A stretch of 15,496 nt of DNA from Clostridiales bacterium (GTDB taxonomy: Bacteria; Bacillota; Clostridia; Lachnospirales; WQUN01), in the NCBI GenBank assembly GCA_031269415.1, contig JAISZF010000084.1, positions 1-15,496 of the forward strand, in the 5' to 3' direction. The position numbers were made by a program, and so were the translations under genes. Below, piece after piece: positions 6,461 through 13,537 of the stretch; position 1 is the first letter of the stretch; the number at the start of each line of letters is the position of its first letter. The notes beneath the pieces were generated by a model. It was not told the DNA's origin. It saw only the letters and a program-made list of their open reading frames with translations, and ran no database searches.

Positions 6461-7330
6461 ATGAATAGTAAACTGAACCGCGCAATATATGATTATCTGC
6501 TCATTATAGCCGGGACGACGCTGATGGCTTTTGGCGTCAACTGCTTCTTTGAGCCGAATTCGCTGGTTATTGGCGGTGTTTCGGGCTTGGCTATAATAAT
6601 CGCCGACTACGCCGGCCGTATCGGGCTGAACATCCCGTTATGGCTCACCAACCTCGTGCTGAACGCCCCGTTATTTCTAGTGGCTATGAAATCAATGGGA
6701 AAACAGTTCTTAATCCGTACGCTGGTCTCTACGGTGTATCTGTCGATCGCTCTGTACTACACTCAGTTTTTCCTCCTGCCGATCAGCGAGGATATGGTTC
6801 TGTCGTCAGTTTTCGGCGGCGTATTGGCGGGTATTGGCTCGGCGCTGGTATTCAAGGCCGCCGCCACAACCGGCGGCAGCGATATGCTGGCGTATATCAT
6901 CCACAAGAAAGTCAAACATATCAGCCTCTCCAAGATATTATTCGTTGTGGACGGAGCCATCATATTGCTGGGCTTGCTGGCTTTCGGCCCGGAAAAAACC
7001 ATGTACGCCATCATAGCGGTATTTATAACCGCCAAGGTCATAGACAGTATTTTAGAGGGCCTTTCTTTCGCTAAAGCGGCGTTTATTATCTCGAATCATT
7101 CACAAAATATAGCGGACGCCTTGATGAACGAGCTGGAACGCGGGGTCACCGGCCTTAATGGCCAGGGCATGTATACCCAAACAGATAAGGATGTGCTGAT
7201 GTGTGTTGTATCATCCAAGGAAATGCCTAAACTGAAAGAGATTGTCCATAAATACGATGAAAGCGCTTTTCTGATTGTGGCGGACGTACGCGAGGTTTTA
7301 GGGGAAGGCTTCAAGCAGTCGGAGGCATAA
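6461..7330 (+). CDS. YitT family membrane protein (DUF161/DUF2179)
   Basis: The 289-residue protein has five or six hydrophobic segments in its first 190 residues, including the family patterns GVNCFFEPNSLVIGGVSG (25-42) and AATTGGSD near 134-141. A soluble C-terminal domain follows from about residue 205 (DUF2179, ending VADVREVLGEGF). ATG6461 has a TGAGG site five bases upstream. The spacing from the TagA-like gene is 18 nt, so co-transcription with the glycosyltransferase genes is likely. YitT proteins are common in Bacillota as several paralogues per genome; no transport substrate is established. Nothing is missing or truncated. Confidence 0.88.
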   Translation: MNSKLNRAIYDYLLIIAGTTLMAFGVNCFFEPNSLVIGGVSGLAIIIADYAGRIGLNIPLWLTNLVLNAPLFLVAMKSMGKQFLIRTLVSTVYLSIALYYTQFFLLPISEDMVLSSVFGGVLAGIGSALVFKAAATTGGSDMLAYIIHKKVKHISLSKILFVVDGAIILLGLLAFGPEKTMYAIIAVFITAKVIDSILEGLSFAKAAFIISNHSQNIADALMNELERGVTGLNGQGMYTQTDKDVLMCVVSSKEMPKLKEIVHKYDESAFLIVADVREVLGEGFKQSEA

Positions 7331-7587
7331 ACTTACAATTTGGCGATGAAGTACATGTTAATTTGTGTAAGAGTGCTAAATGAAAAGCTGCTATTAAACA
7401 CAATATACAAATGTAACAAAATTGTAATAATAGATTTGTAGGAATACCCAGTGGTAGTTTCTCAAAAAATAAGGTATTATTGAGTTACTGAACGTCGGTT
7501 TCAGTGTATCATTTTCGTTATAGCTCTGCCGGGCTTTTTTTCGCGCTTTATGTGACCGGCGGCGGCTAAATATAGGGGGCTTACTGT
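7331..7587. other. Intergenic region upstream of the ABC ATPase gene
   Basis: This is an AT-rich gap without a gene. It contains a perfect 7-bp inverted repeat, TACAAAT/ATTTGTA (7406-7412 with 7434-7440, 21 nt apart), and an imperfect one around CTCAA/TTGAG (7461-7465 with 7480-7484). TATTAT (7475-7480) and TATCAT (7507-7512) resemble -10 boxes, but neither has a convincing -35 at 16-18 nt. I see no clear terminator for the upstream YitT gene. The ATPase ribosome binding site (AGGGGG near 7575) closes the region. The repeats are possible operators only. Confidence 0.4.
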
Positions 7588-8700
7588 ATGGCAGGTTTAA
7601 AAATGAAGAACATCGTGAAAAAATACTCAAATGGTTTTGTCGCGGTTCAAGACTTCAATCTGGAAATAGCCGATAAAGAATTCATCATCTTTGTTGGCCC
7701 GTCCGGCTGCGGTAAATCGACGACGTTGCGCATGATTGCCGGCCTTGAGGAAATTTCTGAAGGTGAATTGTACATAGGCGATAAACTTATGAATGACGTC
7801 GCGCCCAAAGACAGAGATATTGCCATGGTTTTCCAGAACTATGCTCTTTATCCCCATATGAGTGTGTATGACAATATGGCTTTCGGCTTGAAGCTGAGAA
7901 AAATGCCTAAGCCGGAGATTGACAAGCGCGTTCATGAAGCCGCGAGAATTCTTGACATCGAGCAATTGTTGGACAGAAAGCCCAAGGCGCTGTCCGGCGG
8001 GCAGCGTCAGCGTGTCGCGATGGGCCGCGCCATAGTGCGTGAACCCAAGGTCTTCCTGATGGACGAACCGCTCTCCAATTTGGACGCCAAACTCCGCGTT
8101 CAGATGAGAACCGAGATCACTAAACTGCATCAGCGGCTGCAAACAACATTTATTTATGTTACACACGACCAGACCGAAGCCATGACGCTCGGCACACGTA
8201 TAGTAGTGCTTAAAGACGGAATCGTTCAGCAAGTTGACAGCCCCATTAATCTGTACAACAAACCGGTTAATCTGTTTGTGGGCGAATTTATCGGATCGCC
8301 GCAGATGAATATGATTGACGCGCTCGTGCAGCGCAGTGGCAACGCGGTATTCCTGACGTTCGGCGAATTTAAGATTAAGCTGCCCGAATCCAAAAGCAAG
8401 GCCCTGCTGGAAGGCGGTTACGACGGCAAAACTGTAAAGATGGGTATTCGCCCCGAAGACCTCCATGATGAGGAAATGTTTATCTCCACCTCTCCCGACA
8501 GTCTTATTGATGTCGACGTGGAAGTTACGGAATTGCTGGGCGCTGAAGTTTATTTGTATGTTGTCGCCGCCGGTCAAAACTTGACCGCCCGCGTTAATCC
8601 GCGTTCCACAGCCAAGGCTAACGACCGGATTAAGGTCGCGTTGGACGCGAATCGTATTCATGTGTTTGACAAAGACACGGAGCAGGCGATTGTGCATTAA
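7588..8700 (+). CDS. UgpC/MsmX-type multi-sugar ABC transporter ATPase
   Basis: This 370-residue cytoplasmic ATPase is complete. It has Walker A GPSGCGKST (37-45), Q-loop Gln83, signature LSGGQRQR (135-142), Walker B VFLMDE (155-160), D-loop SNLD (163-166) and switch His193. A MalK-type regulatory OB/TOBE region follows from about residue 240 (EFIGSPQMN, then GIRPEDLH). Proteins of this type pair with separate membrane and solute-binding subunits to import oligosaccharides or glycerol 3-phosphate. No permease or binding-protein gene lies beside it, and a terminator follows directly. That matches the MsmX situation in Bacillus, where one ATPase serves several importers encoded elsewhere. Start ATG7588 has AGGGGG about nine bases upstream. 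Confidence 0.93.
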   Translation: MAGLKMKNIVKKYSNGFVAVQDFNLEIADKEFIIFVGPSGCGKSTTLRMIAGLEEISEGELYIGDKLMNDVAPKDRDIAMVFQNYALYPHMSVYDNMAFGLKLRKMPKPEIDKRVHEAARILDIEQLLDRKPKALSGGQRQRVAMGRAIVREPKVFLMDEPLSNLDAKLRVQMRTEITKLHQRLQTTFIYVTHDQTEAMTLGTRIVVLKDGIVQQVDSPINLYNKPVNLFVGEFIGSPQMNMIDALVQRSGNAVFLTFGEFKIKLPESKSKALLEGGYDGKTVKMGIRPEDLHDEEMFISTSPDSLIDVDVEVTELLGAEVYLYVVAAGQNLTARVNPRSTAKANDRIKVALDANRIHVFDKDTEQAIVH

Positions 8701-8713
8701 TAGATAAAAGACA

Positions 8714-8745
8714 GGGGTTGCCGTTTATACGGCAATCCCGTTTTT
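8714..8745 (+). terminator. Rho-independent terminator after the ABC ATPase
   Basis: A 10-bp stem (8714-8723 with 8730-8739, one G-U pair, the rest Watson-Crick) has the 6-nt loop TTTATA and is followed by GTTTTT. It starts 13 nt after the ATPase stop codon and isolates that gene from the methyltransferase gene. Confidence 0.9.
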
Positions 8746-8768
8746 AATATAATCAAAAGGAGAATCCC

Positions 8769-9623
8769 ATGCTGATTCCCGACACATGGAAAGACTATGA
8801 ACTTCTGGACACCCACCGCGGCGAGAAACTGGAACGCTGGGGCGATATAGTCGTGGCTCGGCCTGATCCGCAGATCATTTGGCCGGGGGATTCAAAAAGC
8901 CCGCTCTGGAAAGGCTGCCATATGCGTTATCACCGAAGCCGTTCCGGAGGAGGTTTCTGGGAGATAAAAAAGCAGACGCCCGGCACTTGGCATATCGGAT
9001 GGGAAAGCCTTACATTCAAGATCCGCCCGACCGATTTCAAGCATATGGGGTTGTTTCCCGAACAGGCGGTAAATTGGCAATGGATTATTGATAAAATCGG
9101 CGGAAAATCCGTCCGGGTGCTCAATCTCTTCGCCTACACCGGAGGCGCGACTTCGGCGGCGGCGGCGGCGGGCGCGAATGTAACCCATGTGGACGCCGCT
9201 AAGGGCATGAATGTCTGGGCAAAAGAAAACGCCGCGCTGTCCGGTGTTCCGGAAAACAGGCTGCGTTTTATAACCGACGACGTATTAAAGTTTGCGCTGC
9301 GGGAACAGCGGCGCGGCGCTGTGTACGACGCCGTTATCATGGACCCGCCCTCATACGGCAGGGGGCCTGGCGGCGAGGTGTGGAAGATAGAAGATAAGCT
9401 TTTCGAGCTTGTGTCCGCCTGCGCGGCCTTGCTGTCCGCCGAACCCCTGTTTTTTCTGATTAATTCATATACAACCGGATTTTCGCCTGTTACGGCGGAA
9501 AATATCCTGCGGTCGATAATCAAAAACGGCGCCACATCGAGCGGGGAATTAGGGTTAAGACAGGCGAACGGCTTGGTTTTGCCCTGCGGTATTTACGCCC
9601 GCTGGGAAAATGGGTATTCATGA
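8769..9623 (+). CDS. Class I SAM-dependent methyltransferase, COG1092/RlmI-like
   Basis: The 284-residue protein has the SAM-binding motif I region VLNLFAYTGGAT (117-128), acidic Asp142 ending the second strand (THVDAAKG), and motif IV DPPSYGRG (192-199). This arrangement is seen in the RlmI/RlmK group of 23S rRNA methyltransferases. It lacks the N-terminal PUA domain of RlmI and instead begins with about 100 residues of beta-rich sequence (WKDYELLDTHRGEKLERWG). It therefore fits the shorter COG1092 members whose target is not established. ATG8769 has AGGAG (8758-8762) at good spacing. Its last 31 bases overlap the 3' end of the convergent YvyE/YigZ gene. rRNA is the likely substrate by family only. 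Confidence 0.82.
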   Translation: MLIPDTWKDYELLDTHRGEKLERWGDIVVARPDPQIIWPGDSKSPLWKGCHMRYHRSRSGGGFWEIKKQTPGTWHIGWESLTFKIRPTDFKHMGLFPEQAVNWQWIIDKIGGKSVRVLNLFAYTGGATSAAAAAGANVTHVDAAKGMNVWAKENAALSGVPENRLRFITDDVLKFALREQRRGAVYDAVIMDPPSYGRGPGGEVWKIEDKLFELVSACAALLSAEPLFFLINSYTTGFSPVTAENILRSIIKNGATSSGELGLRQANGLVLPCGIYARWENGYS

Positions 9624-10228
9624 TAAAAAGCCTCCGACACGCGTGTCTCCGCGCGGCCGTTTGTCAGATCGGCAACCTCGCGTATGAACTCCTTTACCGC
9701 CTCATCCCGGGCAATCAATTCCAGATCCACCCGTCCGGTGTAGTCGGTACGCGTCGGGAACACATCCGAACGCCCAATGAAATACTGCAGCTTCCCCAAA
9801 AAAACATAGTCCGCCGCAAGTGAAATCTTTCGGCAGCGGACTTTTTTTATCACCTTGCCGGTCTCAAGCAACAGCTTCGCGCAGTTGCCGTAAGCATGCG
9901 TCAATCCGCCCTTACCTAGCAGAATACCGCCGAAATATCGGGTTACTACAATAATGGCGTTTCTCATGCCCTCCGCTTTGAGGAGATTCAAAATCGGCGC
10001 GCCCGCCGTGCCGGAAGGTTCGCCGGCATCGCTGGCCCGTTCTGTGTCAGCGAGCCGGTAGGCGAACACATAATGGCTGGCCTCTTTGTACAAGCCCTTT
10101 TGCTCATCAACAAAATCAGCCGCTTCGCTCTCTGTGGACACCTCAGCCCCGGCGGATATAAACCGCGATTTTTTTTCCGTCAGGAAAGCCTCGGCACGCC
10201 CCGCGAAGGTGAAATATTCATTGTTCAA
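9593..10228 (-). CDS. YvyE/YigZ (IMPACT) family protein
   Basis: The 211-residue protein shows the family blocks KKSRFI (19-24), SDAGEPSGTAG (66-76) and VVTRYFGG (94-101) followed by LLGKGGL, with a C-terminal DUF1949-like half. IMPACT proteins are linked to translation control in eukaryotes; the bacterial function is unclear. The reading frame has no ATG near the expected N terminus. The best start is TTG at 10228-10226, which overlaps the hflX stop by 4 bp. A GGAAGG motif directly abuts this TTG with no spacer, so initiation probably depends on ribosomes finishing hflX. It is the last gene of the minus-strand block. Confidence 0.87.
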   Translation of the reverse strand: MNNEYFTFAGRAEAFLTEKKSRFISAGAEVSTESEAADFVDEQKGLYKEASHYVFAYRLADTERASDAGEPSGTAGAPILNLLKAEGMRNAIIVVTRYFGGILLGKGGLTHAYGNCAKLLLETGKVIKKVRCRKISLAADYVFLGKLQYFIGRSDVFPTRTDYTGRVDLELIARDEAVKEFIREVADLTNGRAETRVSEAFYHEYPFSQRA

Positions 10229-11481
10229 CCTTCCATCACGTATTCCTTTAAACGCCCTGCTAGTTCGTCGTCCAGATACGCCTCGATTACAGTGCCTTCC
10301 GCCGTATGTTCCTCGTTTAATATCTCGCAGCGATCATGAACCAACTCTACCCAACGGCCTTCGGCGTAAGGGATTAGGAGGGTGTTCTTTTTCCGAAGTC
10401 CTTGCAGTATCTTCTCGATCTGCCCCAGCAGAACGTCATTATTCTCCCCGGTCAGCGCGGATACGTTAACGCGGGCGCGCGCGGCGGGATCCGGCGGCAG
10501 CGGAAAGGAAACGGGCAGATCGGTTTTATTGAACGCCGTTATAACTGGCTTGCCCTTACAGCCCAATATATCCAGGGTTTCATATACCACTTTCATCTGA
10601 TTCTCGCGATCCGGGTTCGCCGCGTCCACCACGTGCAGCAGTATATCGGAATAACGCAGTTCGTCCAATGTTGCCCTGAAGGCTTGAATCAGATGATGAG
10701 GCAGCTTCCGTATAAACCCGACCGTATCCGTGCATAACGCTTCCCCTCCGCCGGGCAGCGAAACCGCCCTGGTTGTAGTATCTAATGTGGCGAAGAGTTT
10801 ATCCTCGGCTAATACCCCCGCTCCGGTCAGGCTGTTCATAAGGGTGGATTTGCCCGCGTTGGTGTAGCCTACCATAGATATTACGGGCAGCCCGGTTCTG
10901 TTTCTGTTTTCCCGCAGGAGCGCCCGGCGCGACGCGATGTCCTTCAGTTCGCCGTTCAGTTGGGCAATCCTCGCGCGGATATGCCTGCGATCCGTTTCCA
11001 GCTTGCTTTCGCCCGGCCCTCTGGTTCCGATACCGCCTCCCAGCCGCGACAGGCTGACGCCAAGGCCAGTCAGGTGCGAGAGCCGGTGCCTGTACTGCGC
11101 CAGTTCAACCTGCGCCTTTCCCTCGGCGGTAGAAGCGCGCTTCGCGAATATATCCAGTATAATCAGCGTCCTGTCCAACACGGTGACGCCTAATACCTTT
11201 TCCATCGCGGCGCGCTGTGAGGCGGTCAATTCATCGTCGGTCACAACCGCGTCGGCGCCTGTCTCTTCTATTAGAATTCTCAGTTCTTCCAGCTTTCCTT
11301 TCCCCAAATAATGCCCCGGATGCGCGGCCTCACGCTTCTGAACCATCTCCGCGGCAGCCTCGTTGCCGCCTGTCTCAATGAGCAGAGCCAGTTCTCTCAA
11401 GTTTGTCTCCGCTTCCTCATCGTCGCCGCTGACGGCGGCCGCCATTACATAACGTTCTCTTTCAGGGGCTGTTTCTATCAT
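10225..11481 (-). CDS. hflX: Ribosome-associated GTPase HflX
   Basis: The 418-residue protein has the HflX N-terminal domain with GKGKLEEL (60-67) and the glycine-rich linker LSRLGGGIGTRGPGESKLE (144-162). It then has a canonical GTPase core: G1 GYTNAGKST (205-213), G3 DTVGF (252-256), G4 NKTD (318-321) and G5 SAL (341-343). HflX binds ribosomes, splits stalled or heat-damaged 70S particles and uses GTP and ATP. ATG11481 has GGGAG seven bases upstream, inside the end of the ytvI-like gene (20-bp overlap). Its stop overlaps the TTG start of the YvyE/YigZ gene. The chain of overlaps suggests co-translation of the whole minus-strand unit. Confidence 0.95.
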   Translation of the reverse strand: MIETAPERERYVMAAAVSGDDEEAETNLRELALLIETGGNEAAAEMVQKREAAHPGHYLGKGKLEELRILIEETGADAVVTDDELTASQRAAMEKVLGVTVLDRTLIILDIFAKRASTAEGKAQVELAQYRHRLSHLTGLGVSLSRLGGGIGTRGPGESKLETDRRHIRARIAQLNGELKDIASRRALLRENRNRTGLPVISMVGYTNAGKSTLMNSLTGAGVLAEDKLFATLDTTTRAVSLPGGGEALCTDTVGFIRKLPHHLIQAFRATLDELRYSDILLHVVDAANPDRENQMKVVYETLDILGCKGKPVITAFNKTDLPVSFPLPPDPAARARVNVSALTGENNDVLLGQIEKILQGLRKKNTLLIPYAEGRWVELVHDRCEILNEEHTAEGTVIEAYLDDELAGRLKEYVMEG

Positions 11482-12547
11482 CTAACATCTCCCTTTCAAC
11501 TTTCTTCCGTGATTCGTATATCGCTTTGACTGAAATGGCAATCGCCGGGCCCAGTATCAATCCTACGAACCCAAAGAGCTTCAGCCCTATAAACATAGCC
11601 ATCAAGGTCAGCAGAGGATGTATGCCGATTTGACTGCCGACAATCCTCGGCTCTAAAGATTGCCTGGTGATCAATATGACCAAATAGATAACAATCAGCT
11701 CGACGCCCATTACGACATTTCCGTTAATGAAACTAAACGCGGCCCATGGCCAGAGAACGGACCCGCTCCCAAAGACAGGCAGAGCGTCGATAACCGCGAT
11801 TAACAGCCCTATAAACAGCGCGTACGGATAACCTGTAATCATCAGCCCGATAATTAAGATACAAGCCACAATGCTTATAATAATTATTTGCGCTTTAAAA
11901 TATCCCCAAATCGCGTAGGATAGACCTTTTTTAACATTAGAGAGATGCGGCGCCAGCCAAATCGGCGTATGTGATTTCACCAGAGCGAATATCACTTCCC
12001 TGTCCCGGATAAAGAAGAACGAGGATATGAAGCTTATCAAAAGGGTCATCATGAAACCGGGAATATTCGTGACGACAGTCCAGGACCCGCTCTTTACGCC
12101 GTCACTCAGACCGGATGTCAGTATTGAGACATAGTCCGTTTTTTCTATAGCCGCTCGCAGCCATACCGGGACTACGGTAGTAAAACCCTCCATTTTCTTT
12201 ACAATTCCGTTAACAATACTTGTCATTTGATTTACATAATTTGGAATTCCATAGACAAACGACCTGCCTTCGTTTATTATCTTATTAACAATAGTCGCGC
12301 TTAACAGGCTAAGCGCGATGATAAGTACCAGAAGGCACAGACCTGCGGCAATGCCTCTGCTGAACTTGAACCGTCTGTTCATAAAACGCGCCAGCGGTTC
12401 GGCGATCAGGGATAGTATAAAGCCGATAATAAAGGGCGCGAAAAATGAATAGAGGTATGTGATAAAAATGTAGATAAAAATCACTGTCGCCAGTACAAAT
12501 AAAGACGTATCTATTCTGGCTTTATGTCTGGCATAGAAGTTTGTCAT
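11462..12547 (-). CDS. YtvI-like sporulation membrane protein (AI-2E/PerM family)
   Basis: I start the gene at ATG12547, five bases after a strong GGAGGAGGG site; an in-frame TTG at 12571 would place that site inside the gene. The 361-residue product has about seven or eight membrane helices. Helices 1-3 lie within residues 13-95, then comes a soluble insertion (about 100-160), and then a C-terminal cluster with IAVIDALPVFGSGSVLWPWA, GSQIGIHPLLTLMAMFIGLKLFG and GLILGPAIAI, the typical AI-2E/PerM blocks. Bacillus YtvI is a mother-cell sporulation protein of this family. The neighbouring YyaC-like spore gene supports that assignment, but the wider family includes ion and small-molecule exporters. 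Function is inferred. Confidence 0.82.
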   Translation of the reverse strand: MTNFYARHKARIDTSLFVLATVIFIYIFITYLYSFFAPFIIGFILSLIAEPLARFMNRRFKFSRGIAAGLCLLVLIIALSLLSATIVNKIINEGRSFVYGIPNYVNQMTSIVNGIVKKMEGFTTVVPVWLRAAIEKTDYVSILTSGLSDGVKSGSWTVVTNIPGFMMTLLISFISSFFFIRDREVIFALVKSHTPIWLAPHLSNVKKGLSYAIWGYFKAQIIIISIVACILIIGLMITGYPYALFIGLLIAVIDALPVFGSGSVLWPWAAFSFINGNVVMGVELIVIYLVILITRQSLEPRIVGSQIGIHPLLTLMAMFIGLKLFGFVGLILGPAIAISVKAIYESRKKVEREMLDDRNSP

Positions 12548-12597
12548 AAGACCCTCCTCCCGGATAAGCAAAACAGGGCAAATTATTCCTCCTTTAA

Positions 12598-13182
12598 CTA
12601 TACGATATTTTTATTTAATCGGCTACAGCTTTTTTGATAATTTTCCAGTCCGAGATTTATACCGTCGTGTATTACCTCCGCCATCTTCATTACCAGGTGA
12701 AGCCGTGTATTTTGCAGTACGGCGAAATCCATGCCTGTCGCCACGTTAACAATGCCCGTGATAGACACATTGCCCACGGTTGGCAAAGCTTTAGACAAAC
12801 CCGCCCCCGGGTTGACCGGTCCTTCGCCGATCGTAATATAACCTACGCTTTCAGGTTTACCTAAGCAGGCGTCGATAGCCGCGATGAACGGATCTTCATA
12901 AGCCGCCTCTATATAGTCCAAGGTTTGGCGAATATTCTTCGCGTGTACCGGTTTCTCCAGAGTGCCGAGTATTGACACCATGCCGCTGTTTACAGTCGAT
13001 ACCAGCTTATGCCCCGTTATTGGCCCCAAACTGTCGCCTGTGGCGCGATCGGTCCCTATGCACAAGATGATCAGATGACGGTATTCATCCAGATTCCCCT
13101 GTATCTTGTTTAAAAATATATCCCCGAAACGTTCGACAGCGTTTTCAGACATAACATCTATATAATATATATTTTTTGTCAC
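12598..13182 (-). CDS. YyaC-like spore protein (DUF1256, GPR/HybD protease fold)
   Basis: The start is GTG13182, six bases after a GGAGG site (13193-13189). The longer frame from ATG13209 would put this site inside the gene. The 194-residue product carries the DUF1256 blocks IGTDRATGDSLGP (42-54, with acidic Asp45 and Asp50), the GTLEKPVHAKN stretch (73-83), IDACLG (103-108) and GEGPVNPGAGLSKALP (119-134). The fold is related to the germination protease GPR and the hydrogenase-maturation protease HybD, hence the usual name spore protease YyaC; peptidase activity has not been clearly shown to my knowledge. It is the first gene of the minus-strand unit, 50 nt from the ytvI-like start, and is divergent from the LysM-kinase operon. 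Confidence 0.88.
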   Translation of the reverse strand: MTKNIYYIDVMSENAVERFGDIFLNKIQGNLDEYRHLIILCIGTDRATGDSLGPITGHKLVSTVNSGMVSILGTLEKPVHAKNIRQTLDYIEAAYEDPFIAAIDACLGKPESVGYITIGEGPVNPGAGLSKALPTVGNVSITGIVNVATGMDFAVLQNTRLHLVMKMAEVIHDGINLGLENYQKSCSRLNKNIV

Positions 13183-13376
13183 GGCAATCCTCCATAGGCA
13201 GATATCCAATTGTAATTATTTTCCCCAGTATGTAGGAAATAATATTGGAAATTGTTGGATAATACTTAAATTGAAATAATTATAAAATATTCCGATAAAA
13301 ATAATAAATTTGTAAATAAATAAAGATAAAAATTTAATGAGATTTACATTATTTACTATTTATTTTTTATTCGCTG

Positions 13377-13385
13377 TGTTATACT
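13377..13385 (+). promoter_or_regulatory. Extended -10 promoter for the LysM-kinase operon
   Basis: TGTTATACT gives an extended -10 (TG at 13377-13378, TATACT at 13380-13385). No good -35 lies at 16-18 nt, but the very AT-rich DNA upstream could compensate. Transcription would start near 13392, leaving a leader of about 145 nt before ATG13538. Confidence 0.55.
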
Positions 13386-13460
13386 ATGCAAGTCCAGCAT
13401 AGATATATAGTGTGGACATGAAGTATGTTCTCGCGCACAAAGAGACAAATGAGTTTGTAC

Positions 13461-13467
13461 TGTCGAA
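13461..13467 (+). promoter_or_regulatory. Candidate Spo0A box in the LysM operon leader
   Basis: TGTCGAA matches the Spo0A binding consensus TGNCGAA exactly. It lies about 70 nt downstream of the predicted transcription start, a position that would suit repression. A one-mismatch copy (TGTCGCA) follows at 13492-13498. The motif is short and also occurs inside coding sequence in this window, so chance is a real possibility. The sporulation context makes it worth recording. Confidence 0.3.
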
Positions 13468-13537
13468 TAACTGTCCAAGATTAGCGTTTCATGTCGCAAA
13501 ATACATGATAGATTTTTAAGATACAGGAGGAATCAAA

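Larger units (their letters stand above)
13183..13537. other. AT-rich divergent intergenic region and leader of the LysM operon
   Basis: This gap holds no gene. From about 13210 to 13375 it is almost entirely A and T with many A and T runs, so it may be intrinsically curved or act as an upstream promoter element. On the plus side an extended -10 promoter lies at 13377-13385 and a leader of about 145 nt with inverted repeats follows. On the minus side I find no convincing sigma-A or spore sigma promoter for the YyaC-like gene: TATAAT at 13283-13278 has no good -35, and CATACTG (13233-13227) resembles a sporulation -10 without a matching upstream box. Confidence 0.5.

Noticed and set aside
7627..8697. 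A 356-codon open frame on the strand opposite the ABC ATPase gene
   Set aside because: The plus-strand frame has every ABC ATPase motif. The antisense frame shows no recognisable domain and is explained by codon bias of the real gene.
8748..8753. Perfect TATAAT just before the methyltransferase gene
   Set aside because: Transcription would start at or inside the ribosome binding site and no good -35 lies at proper spacing. It also falls in the AT tail of the terminator.
9153..9178. GCG/CGG trinucleotide run as a possible repeat element
   Set aside because: It encodes an alanine run in the SAM-binding region of the methyltransferase and is in frame with normal codon use.
13132..13138. Another Spo0A-like box (TTCGACA)
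   Set aside because: It lies inside the YyaC-like coding sequence and is expected by chance for such a short motif.
13227..13233. CATACTG on the minus strand as a sporulation sigma -10 for the YyaC-like gene
   Set aside because: It mismatches the consensus at the last base and no acceptable -35 lies 14-18 nt upstream.
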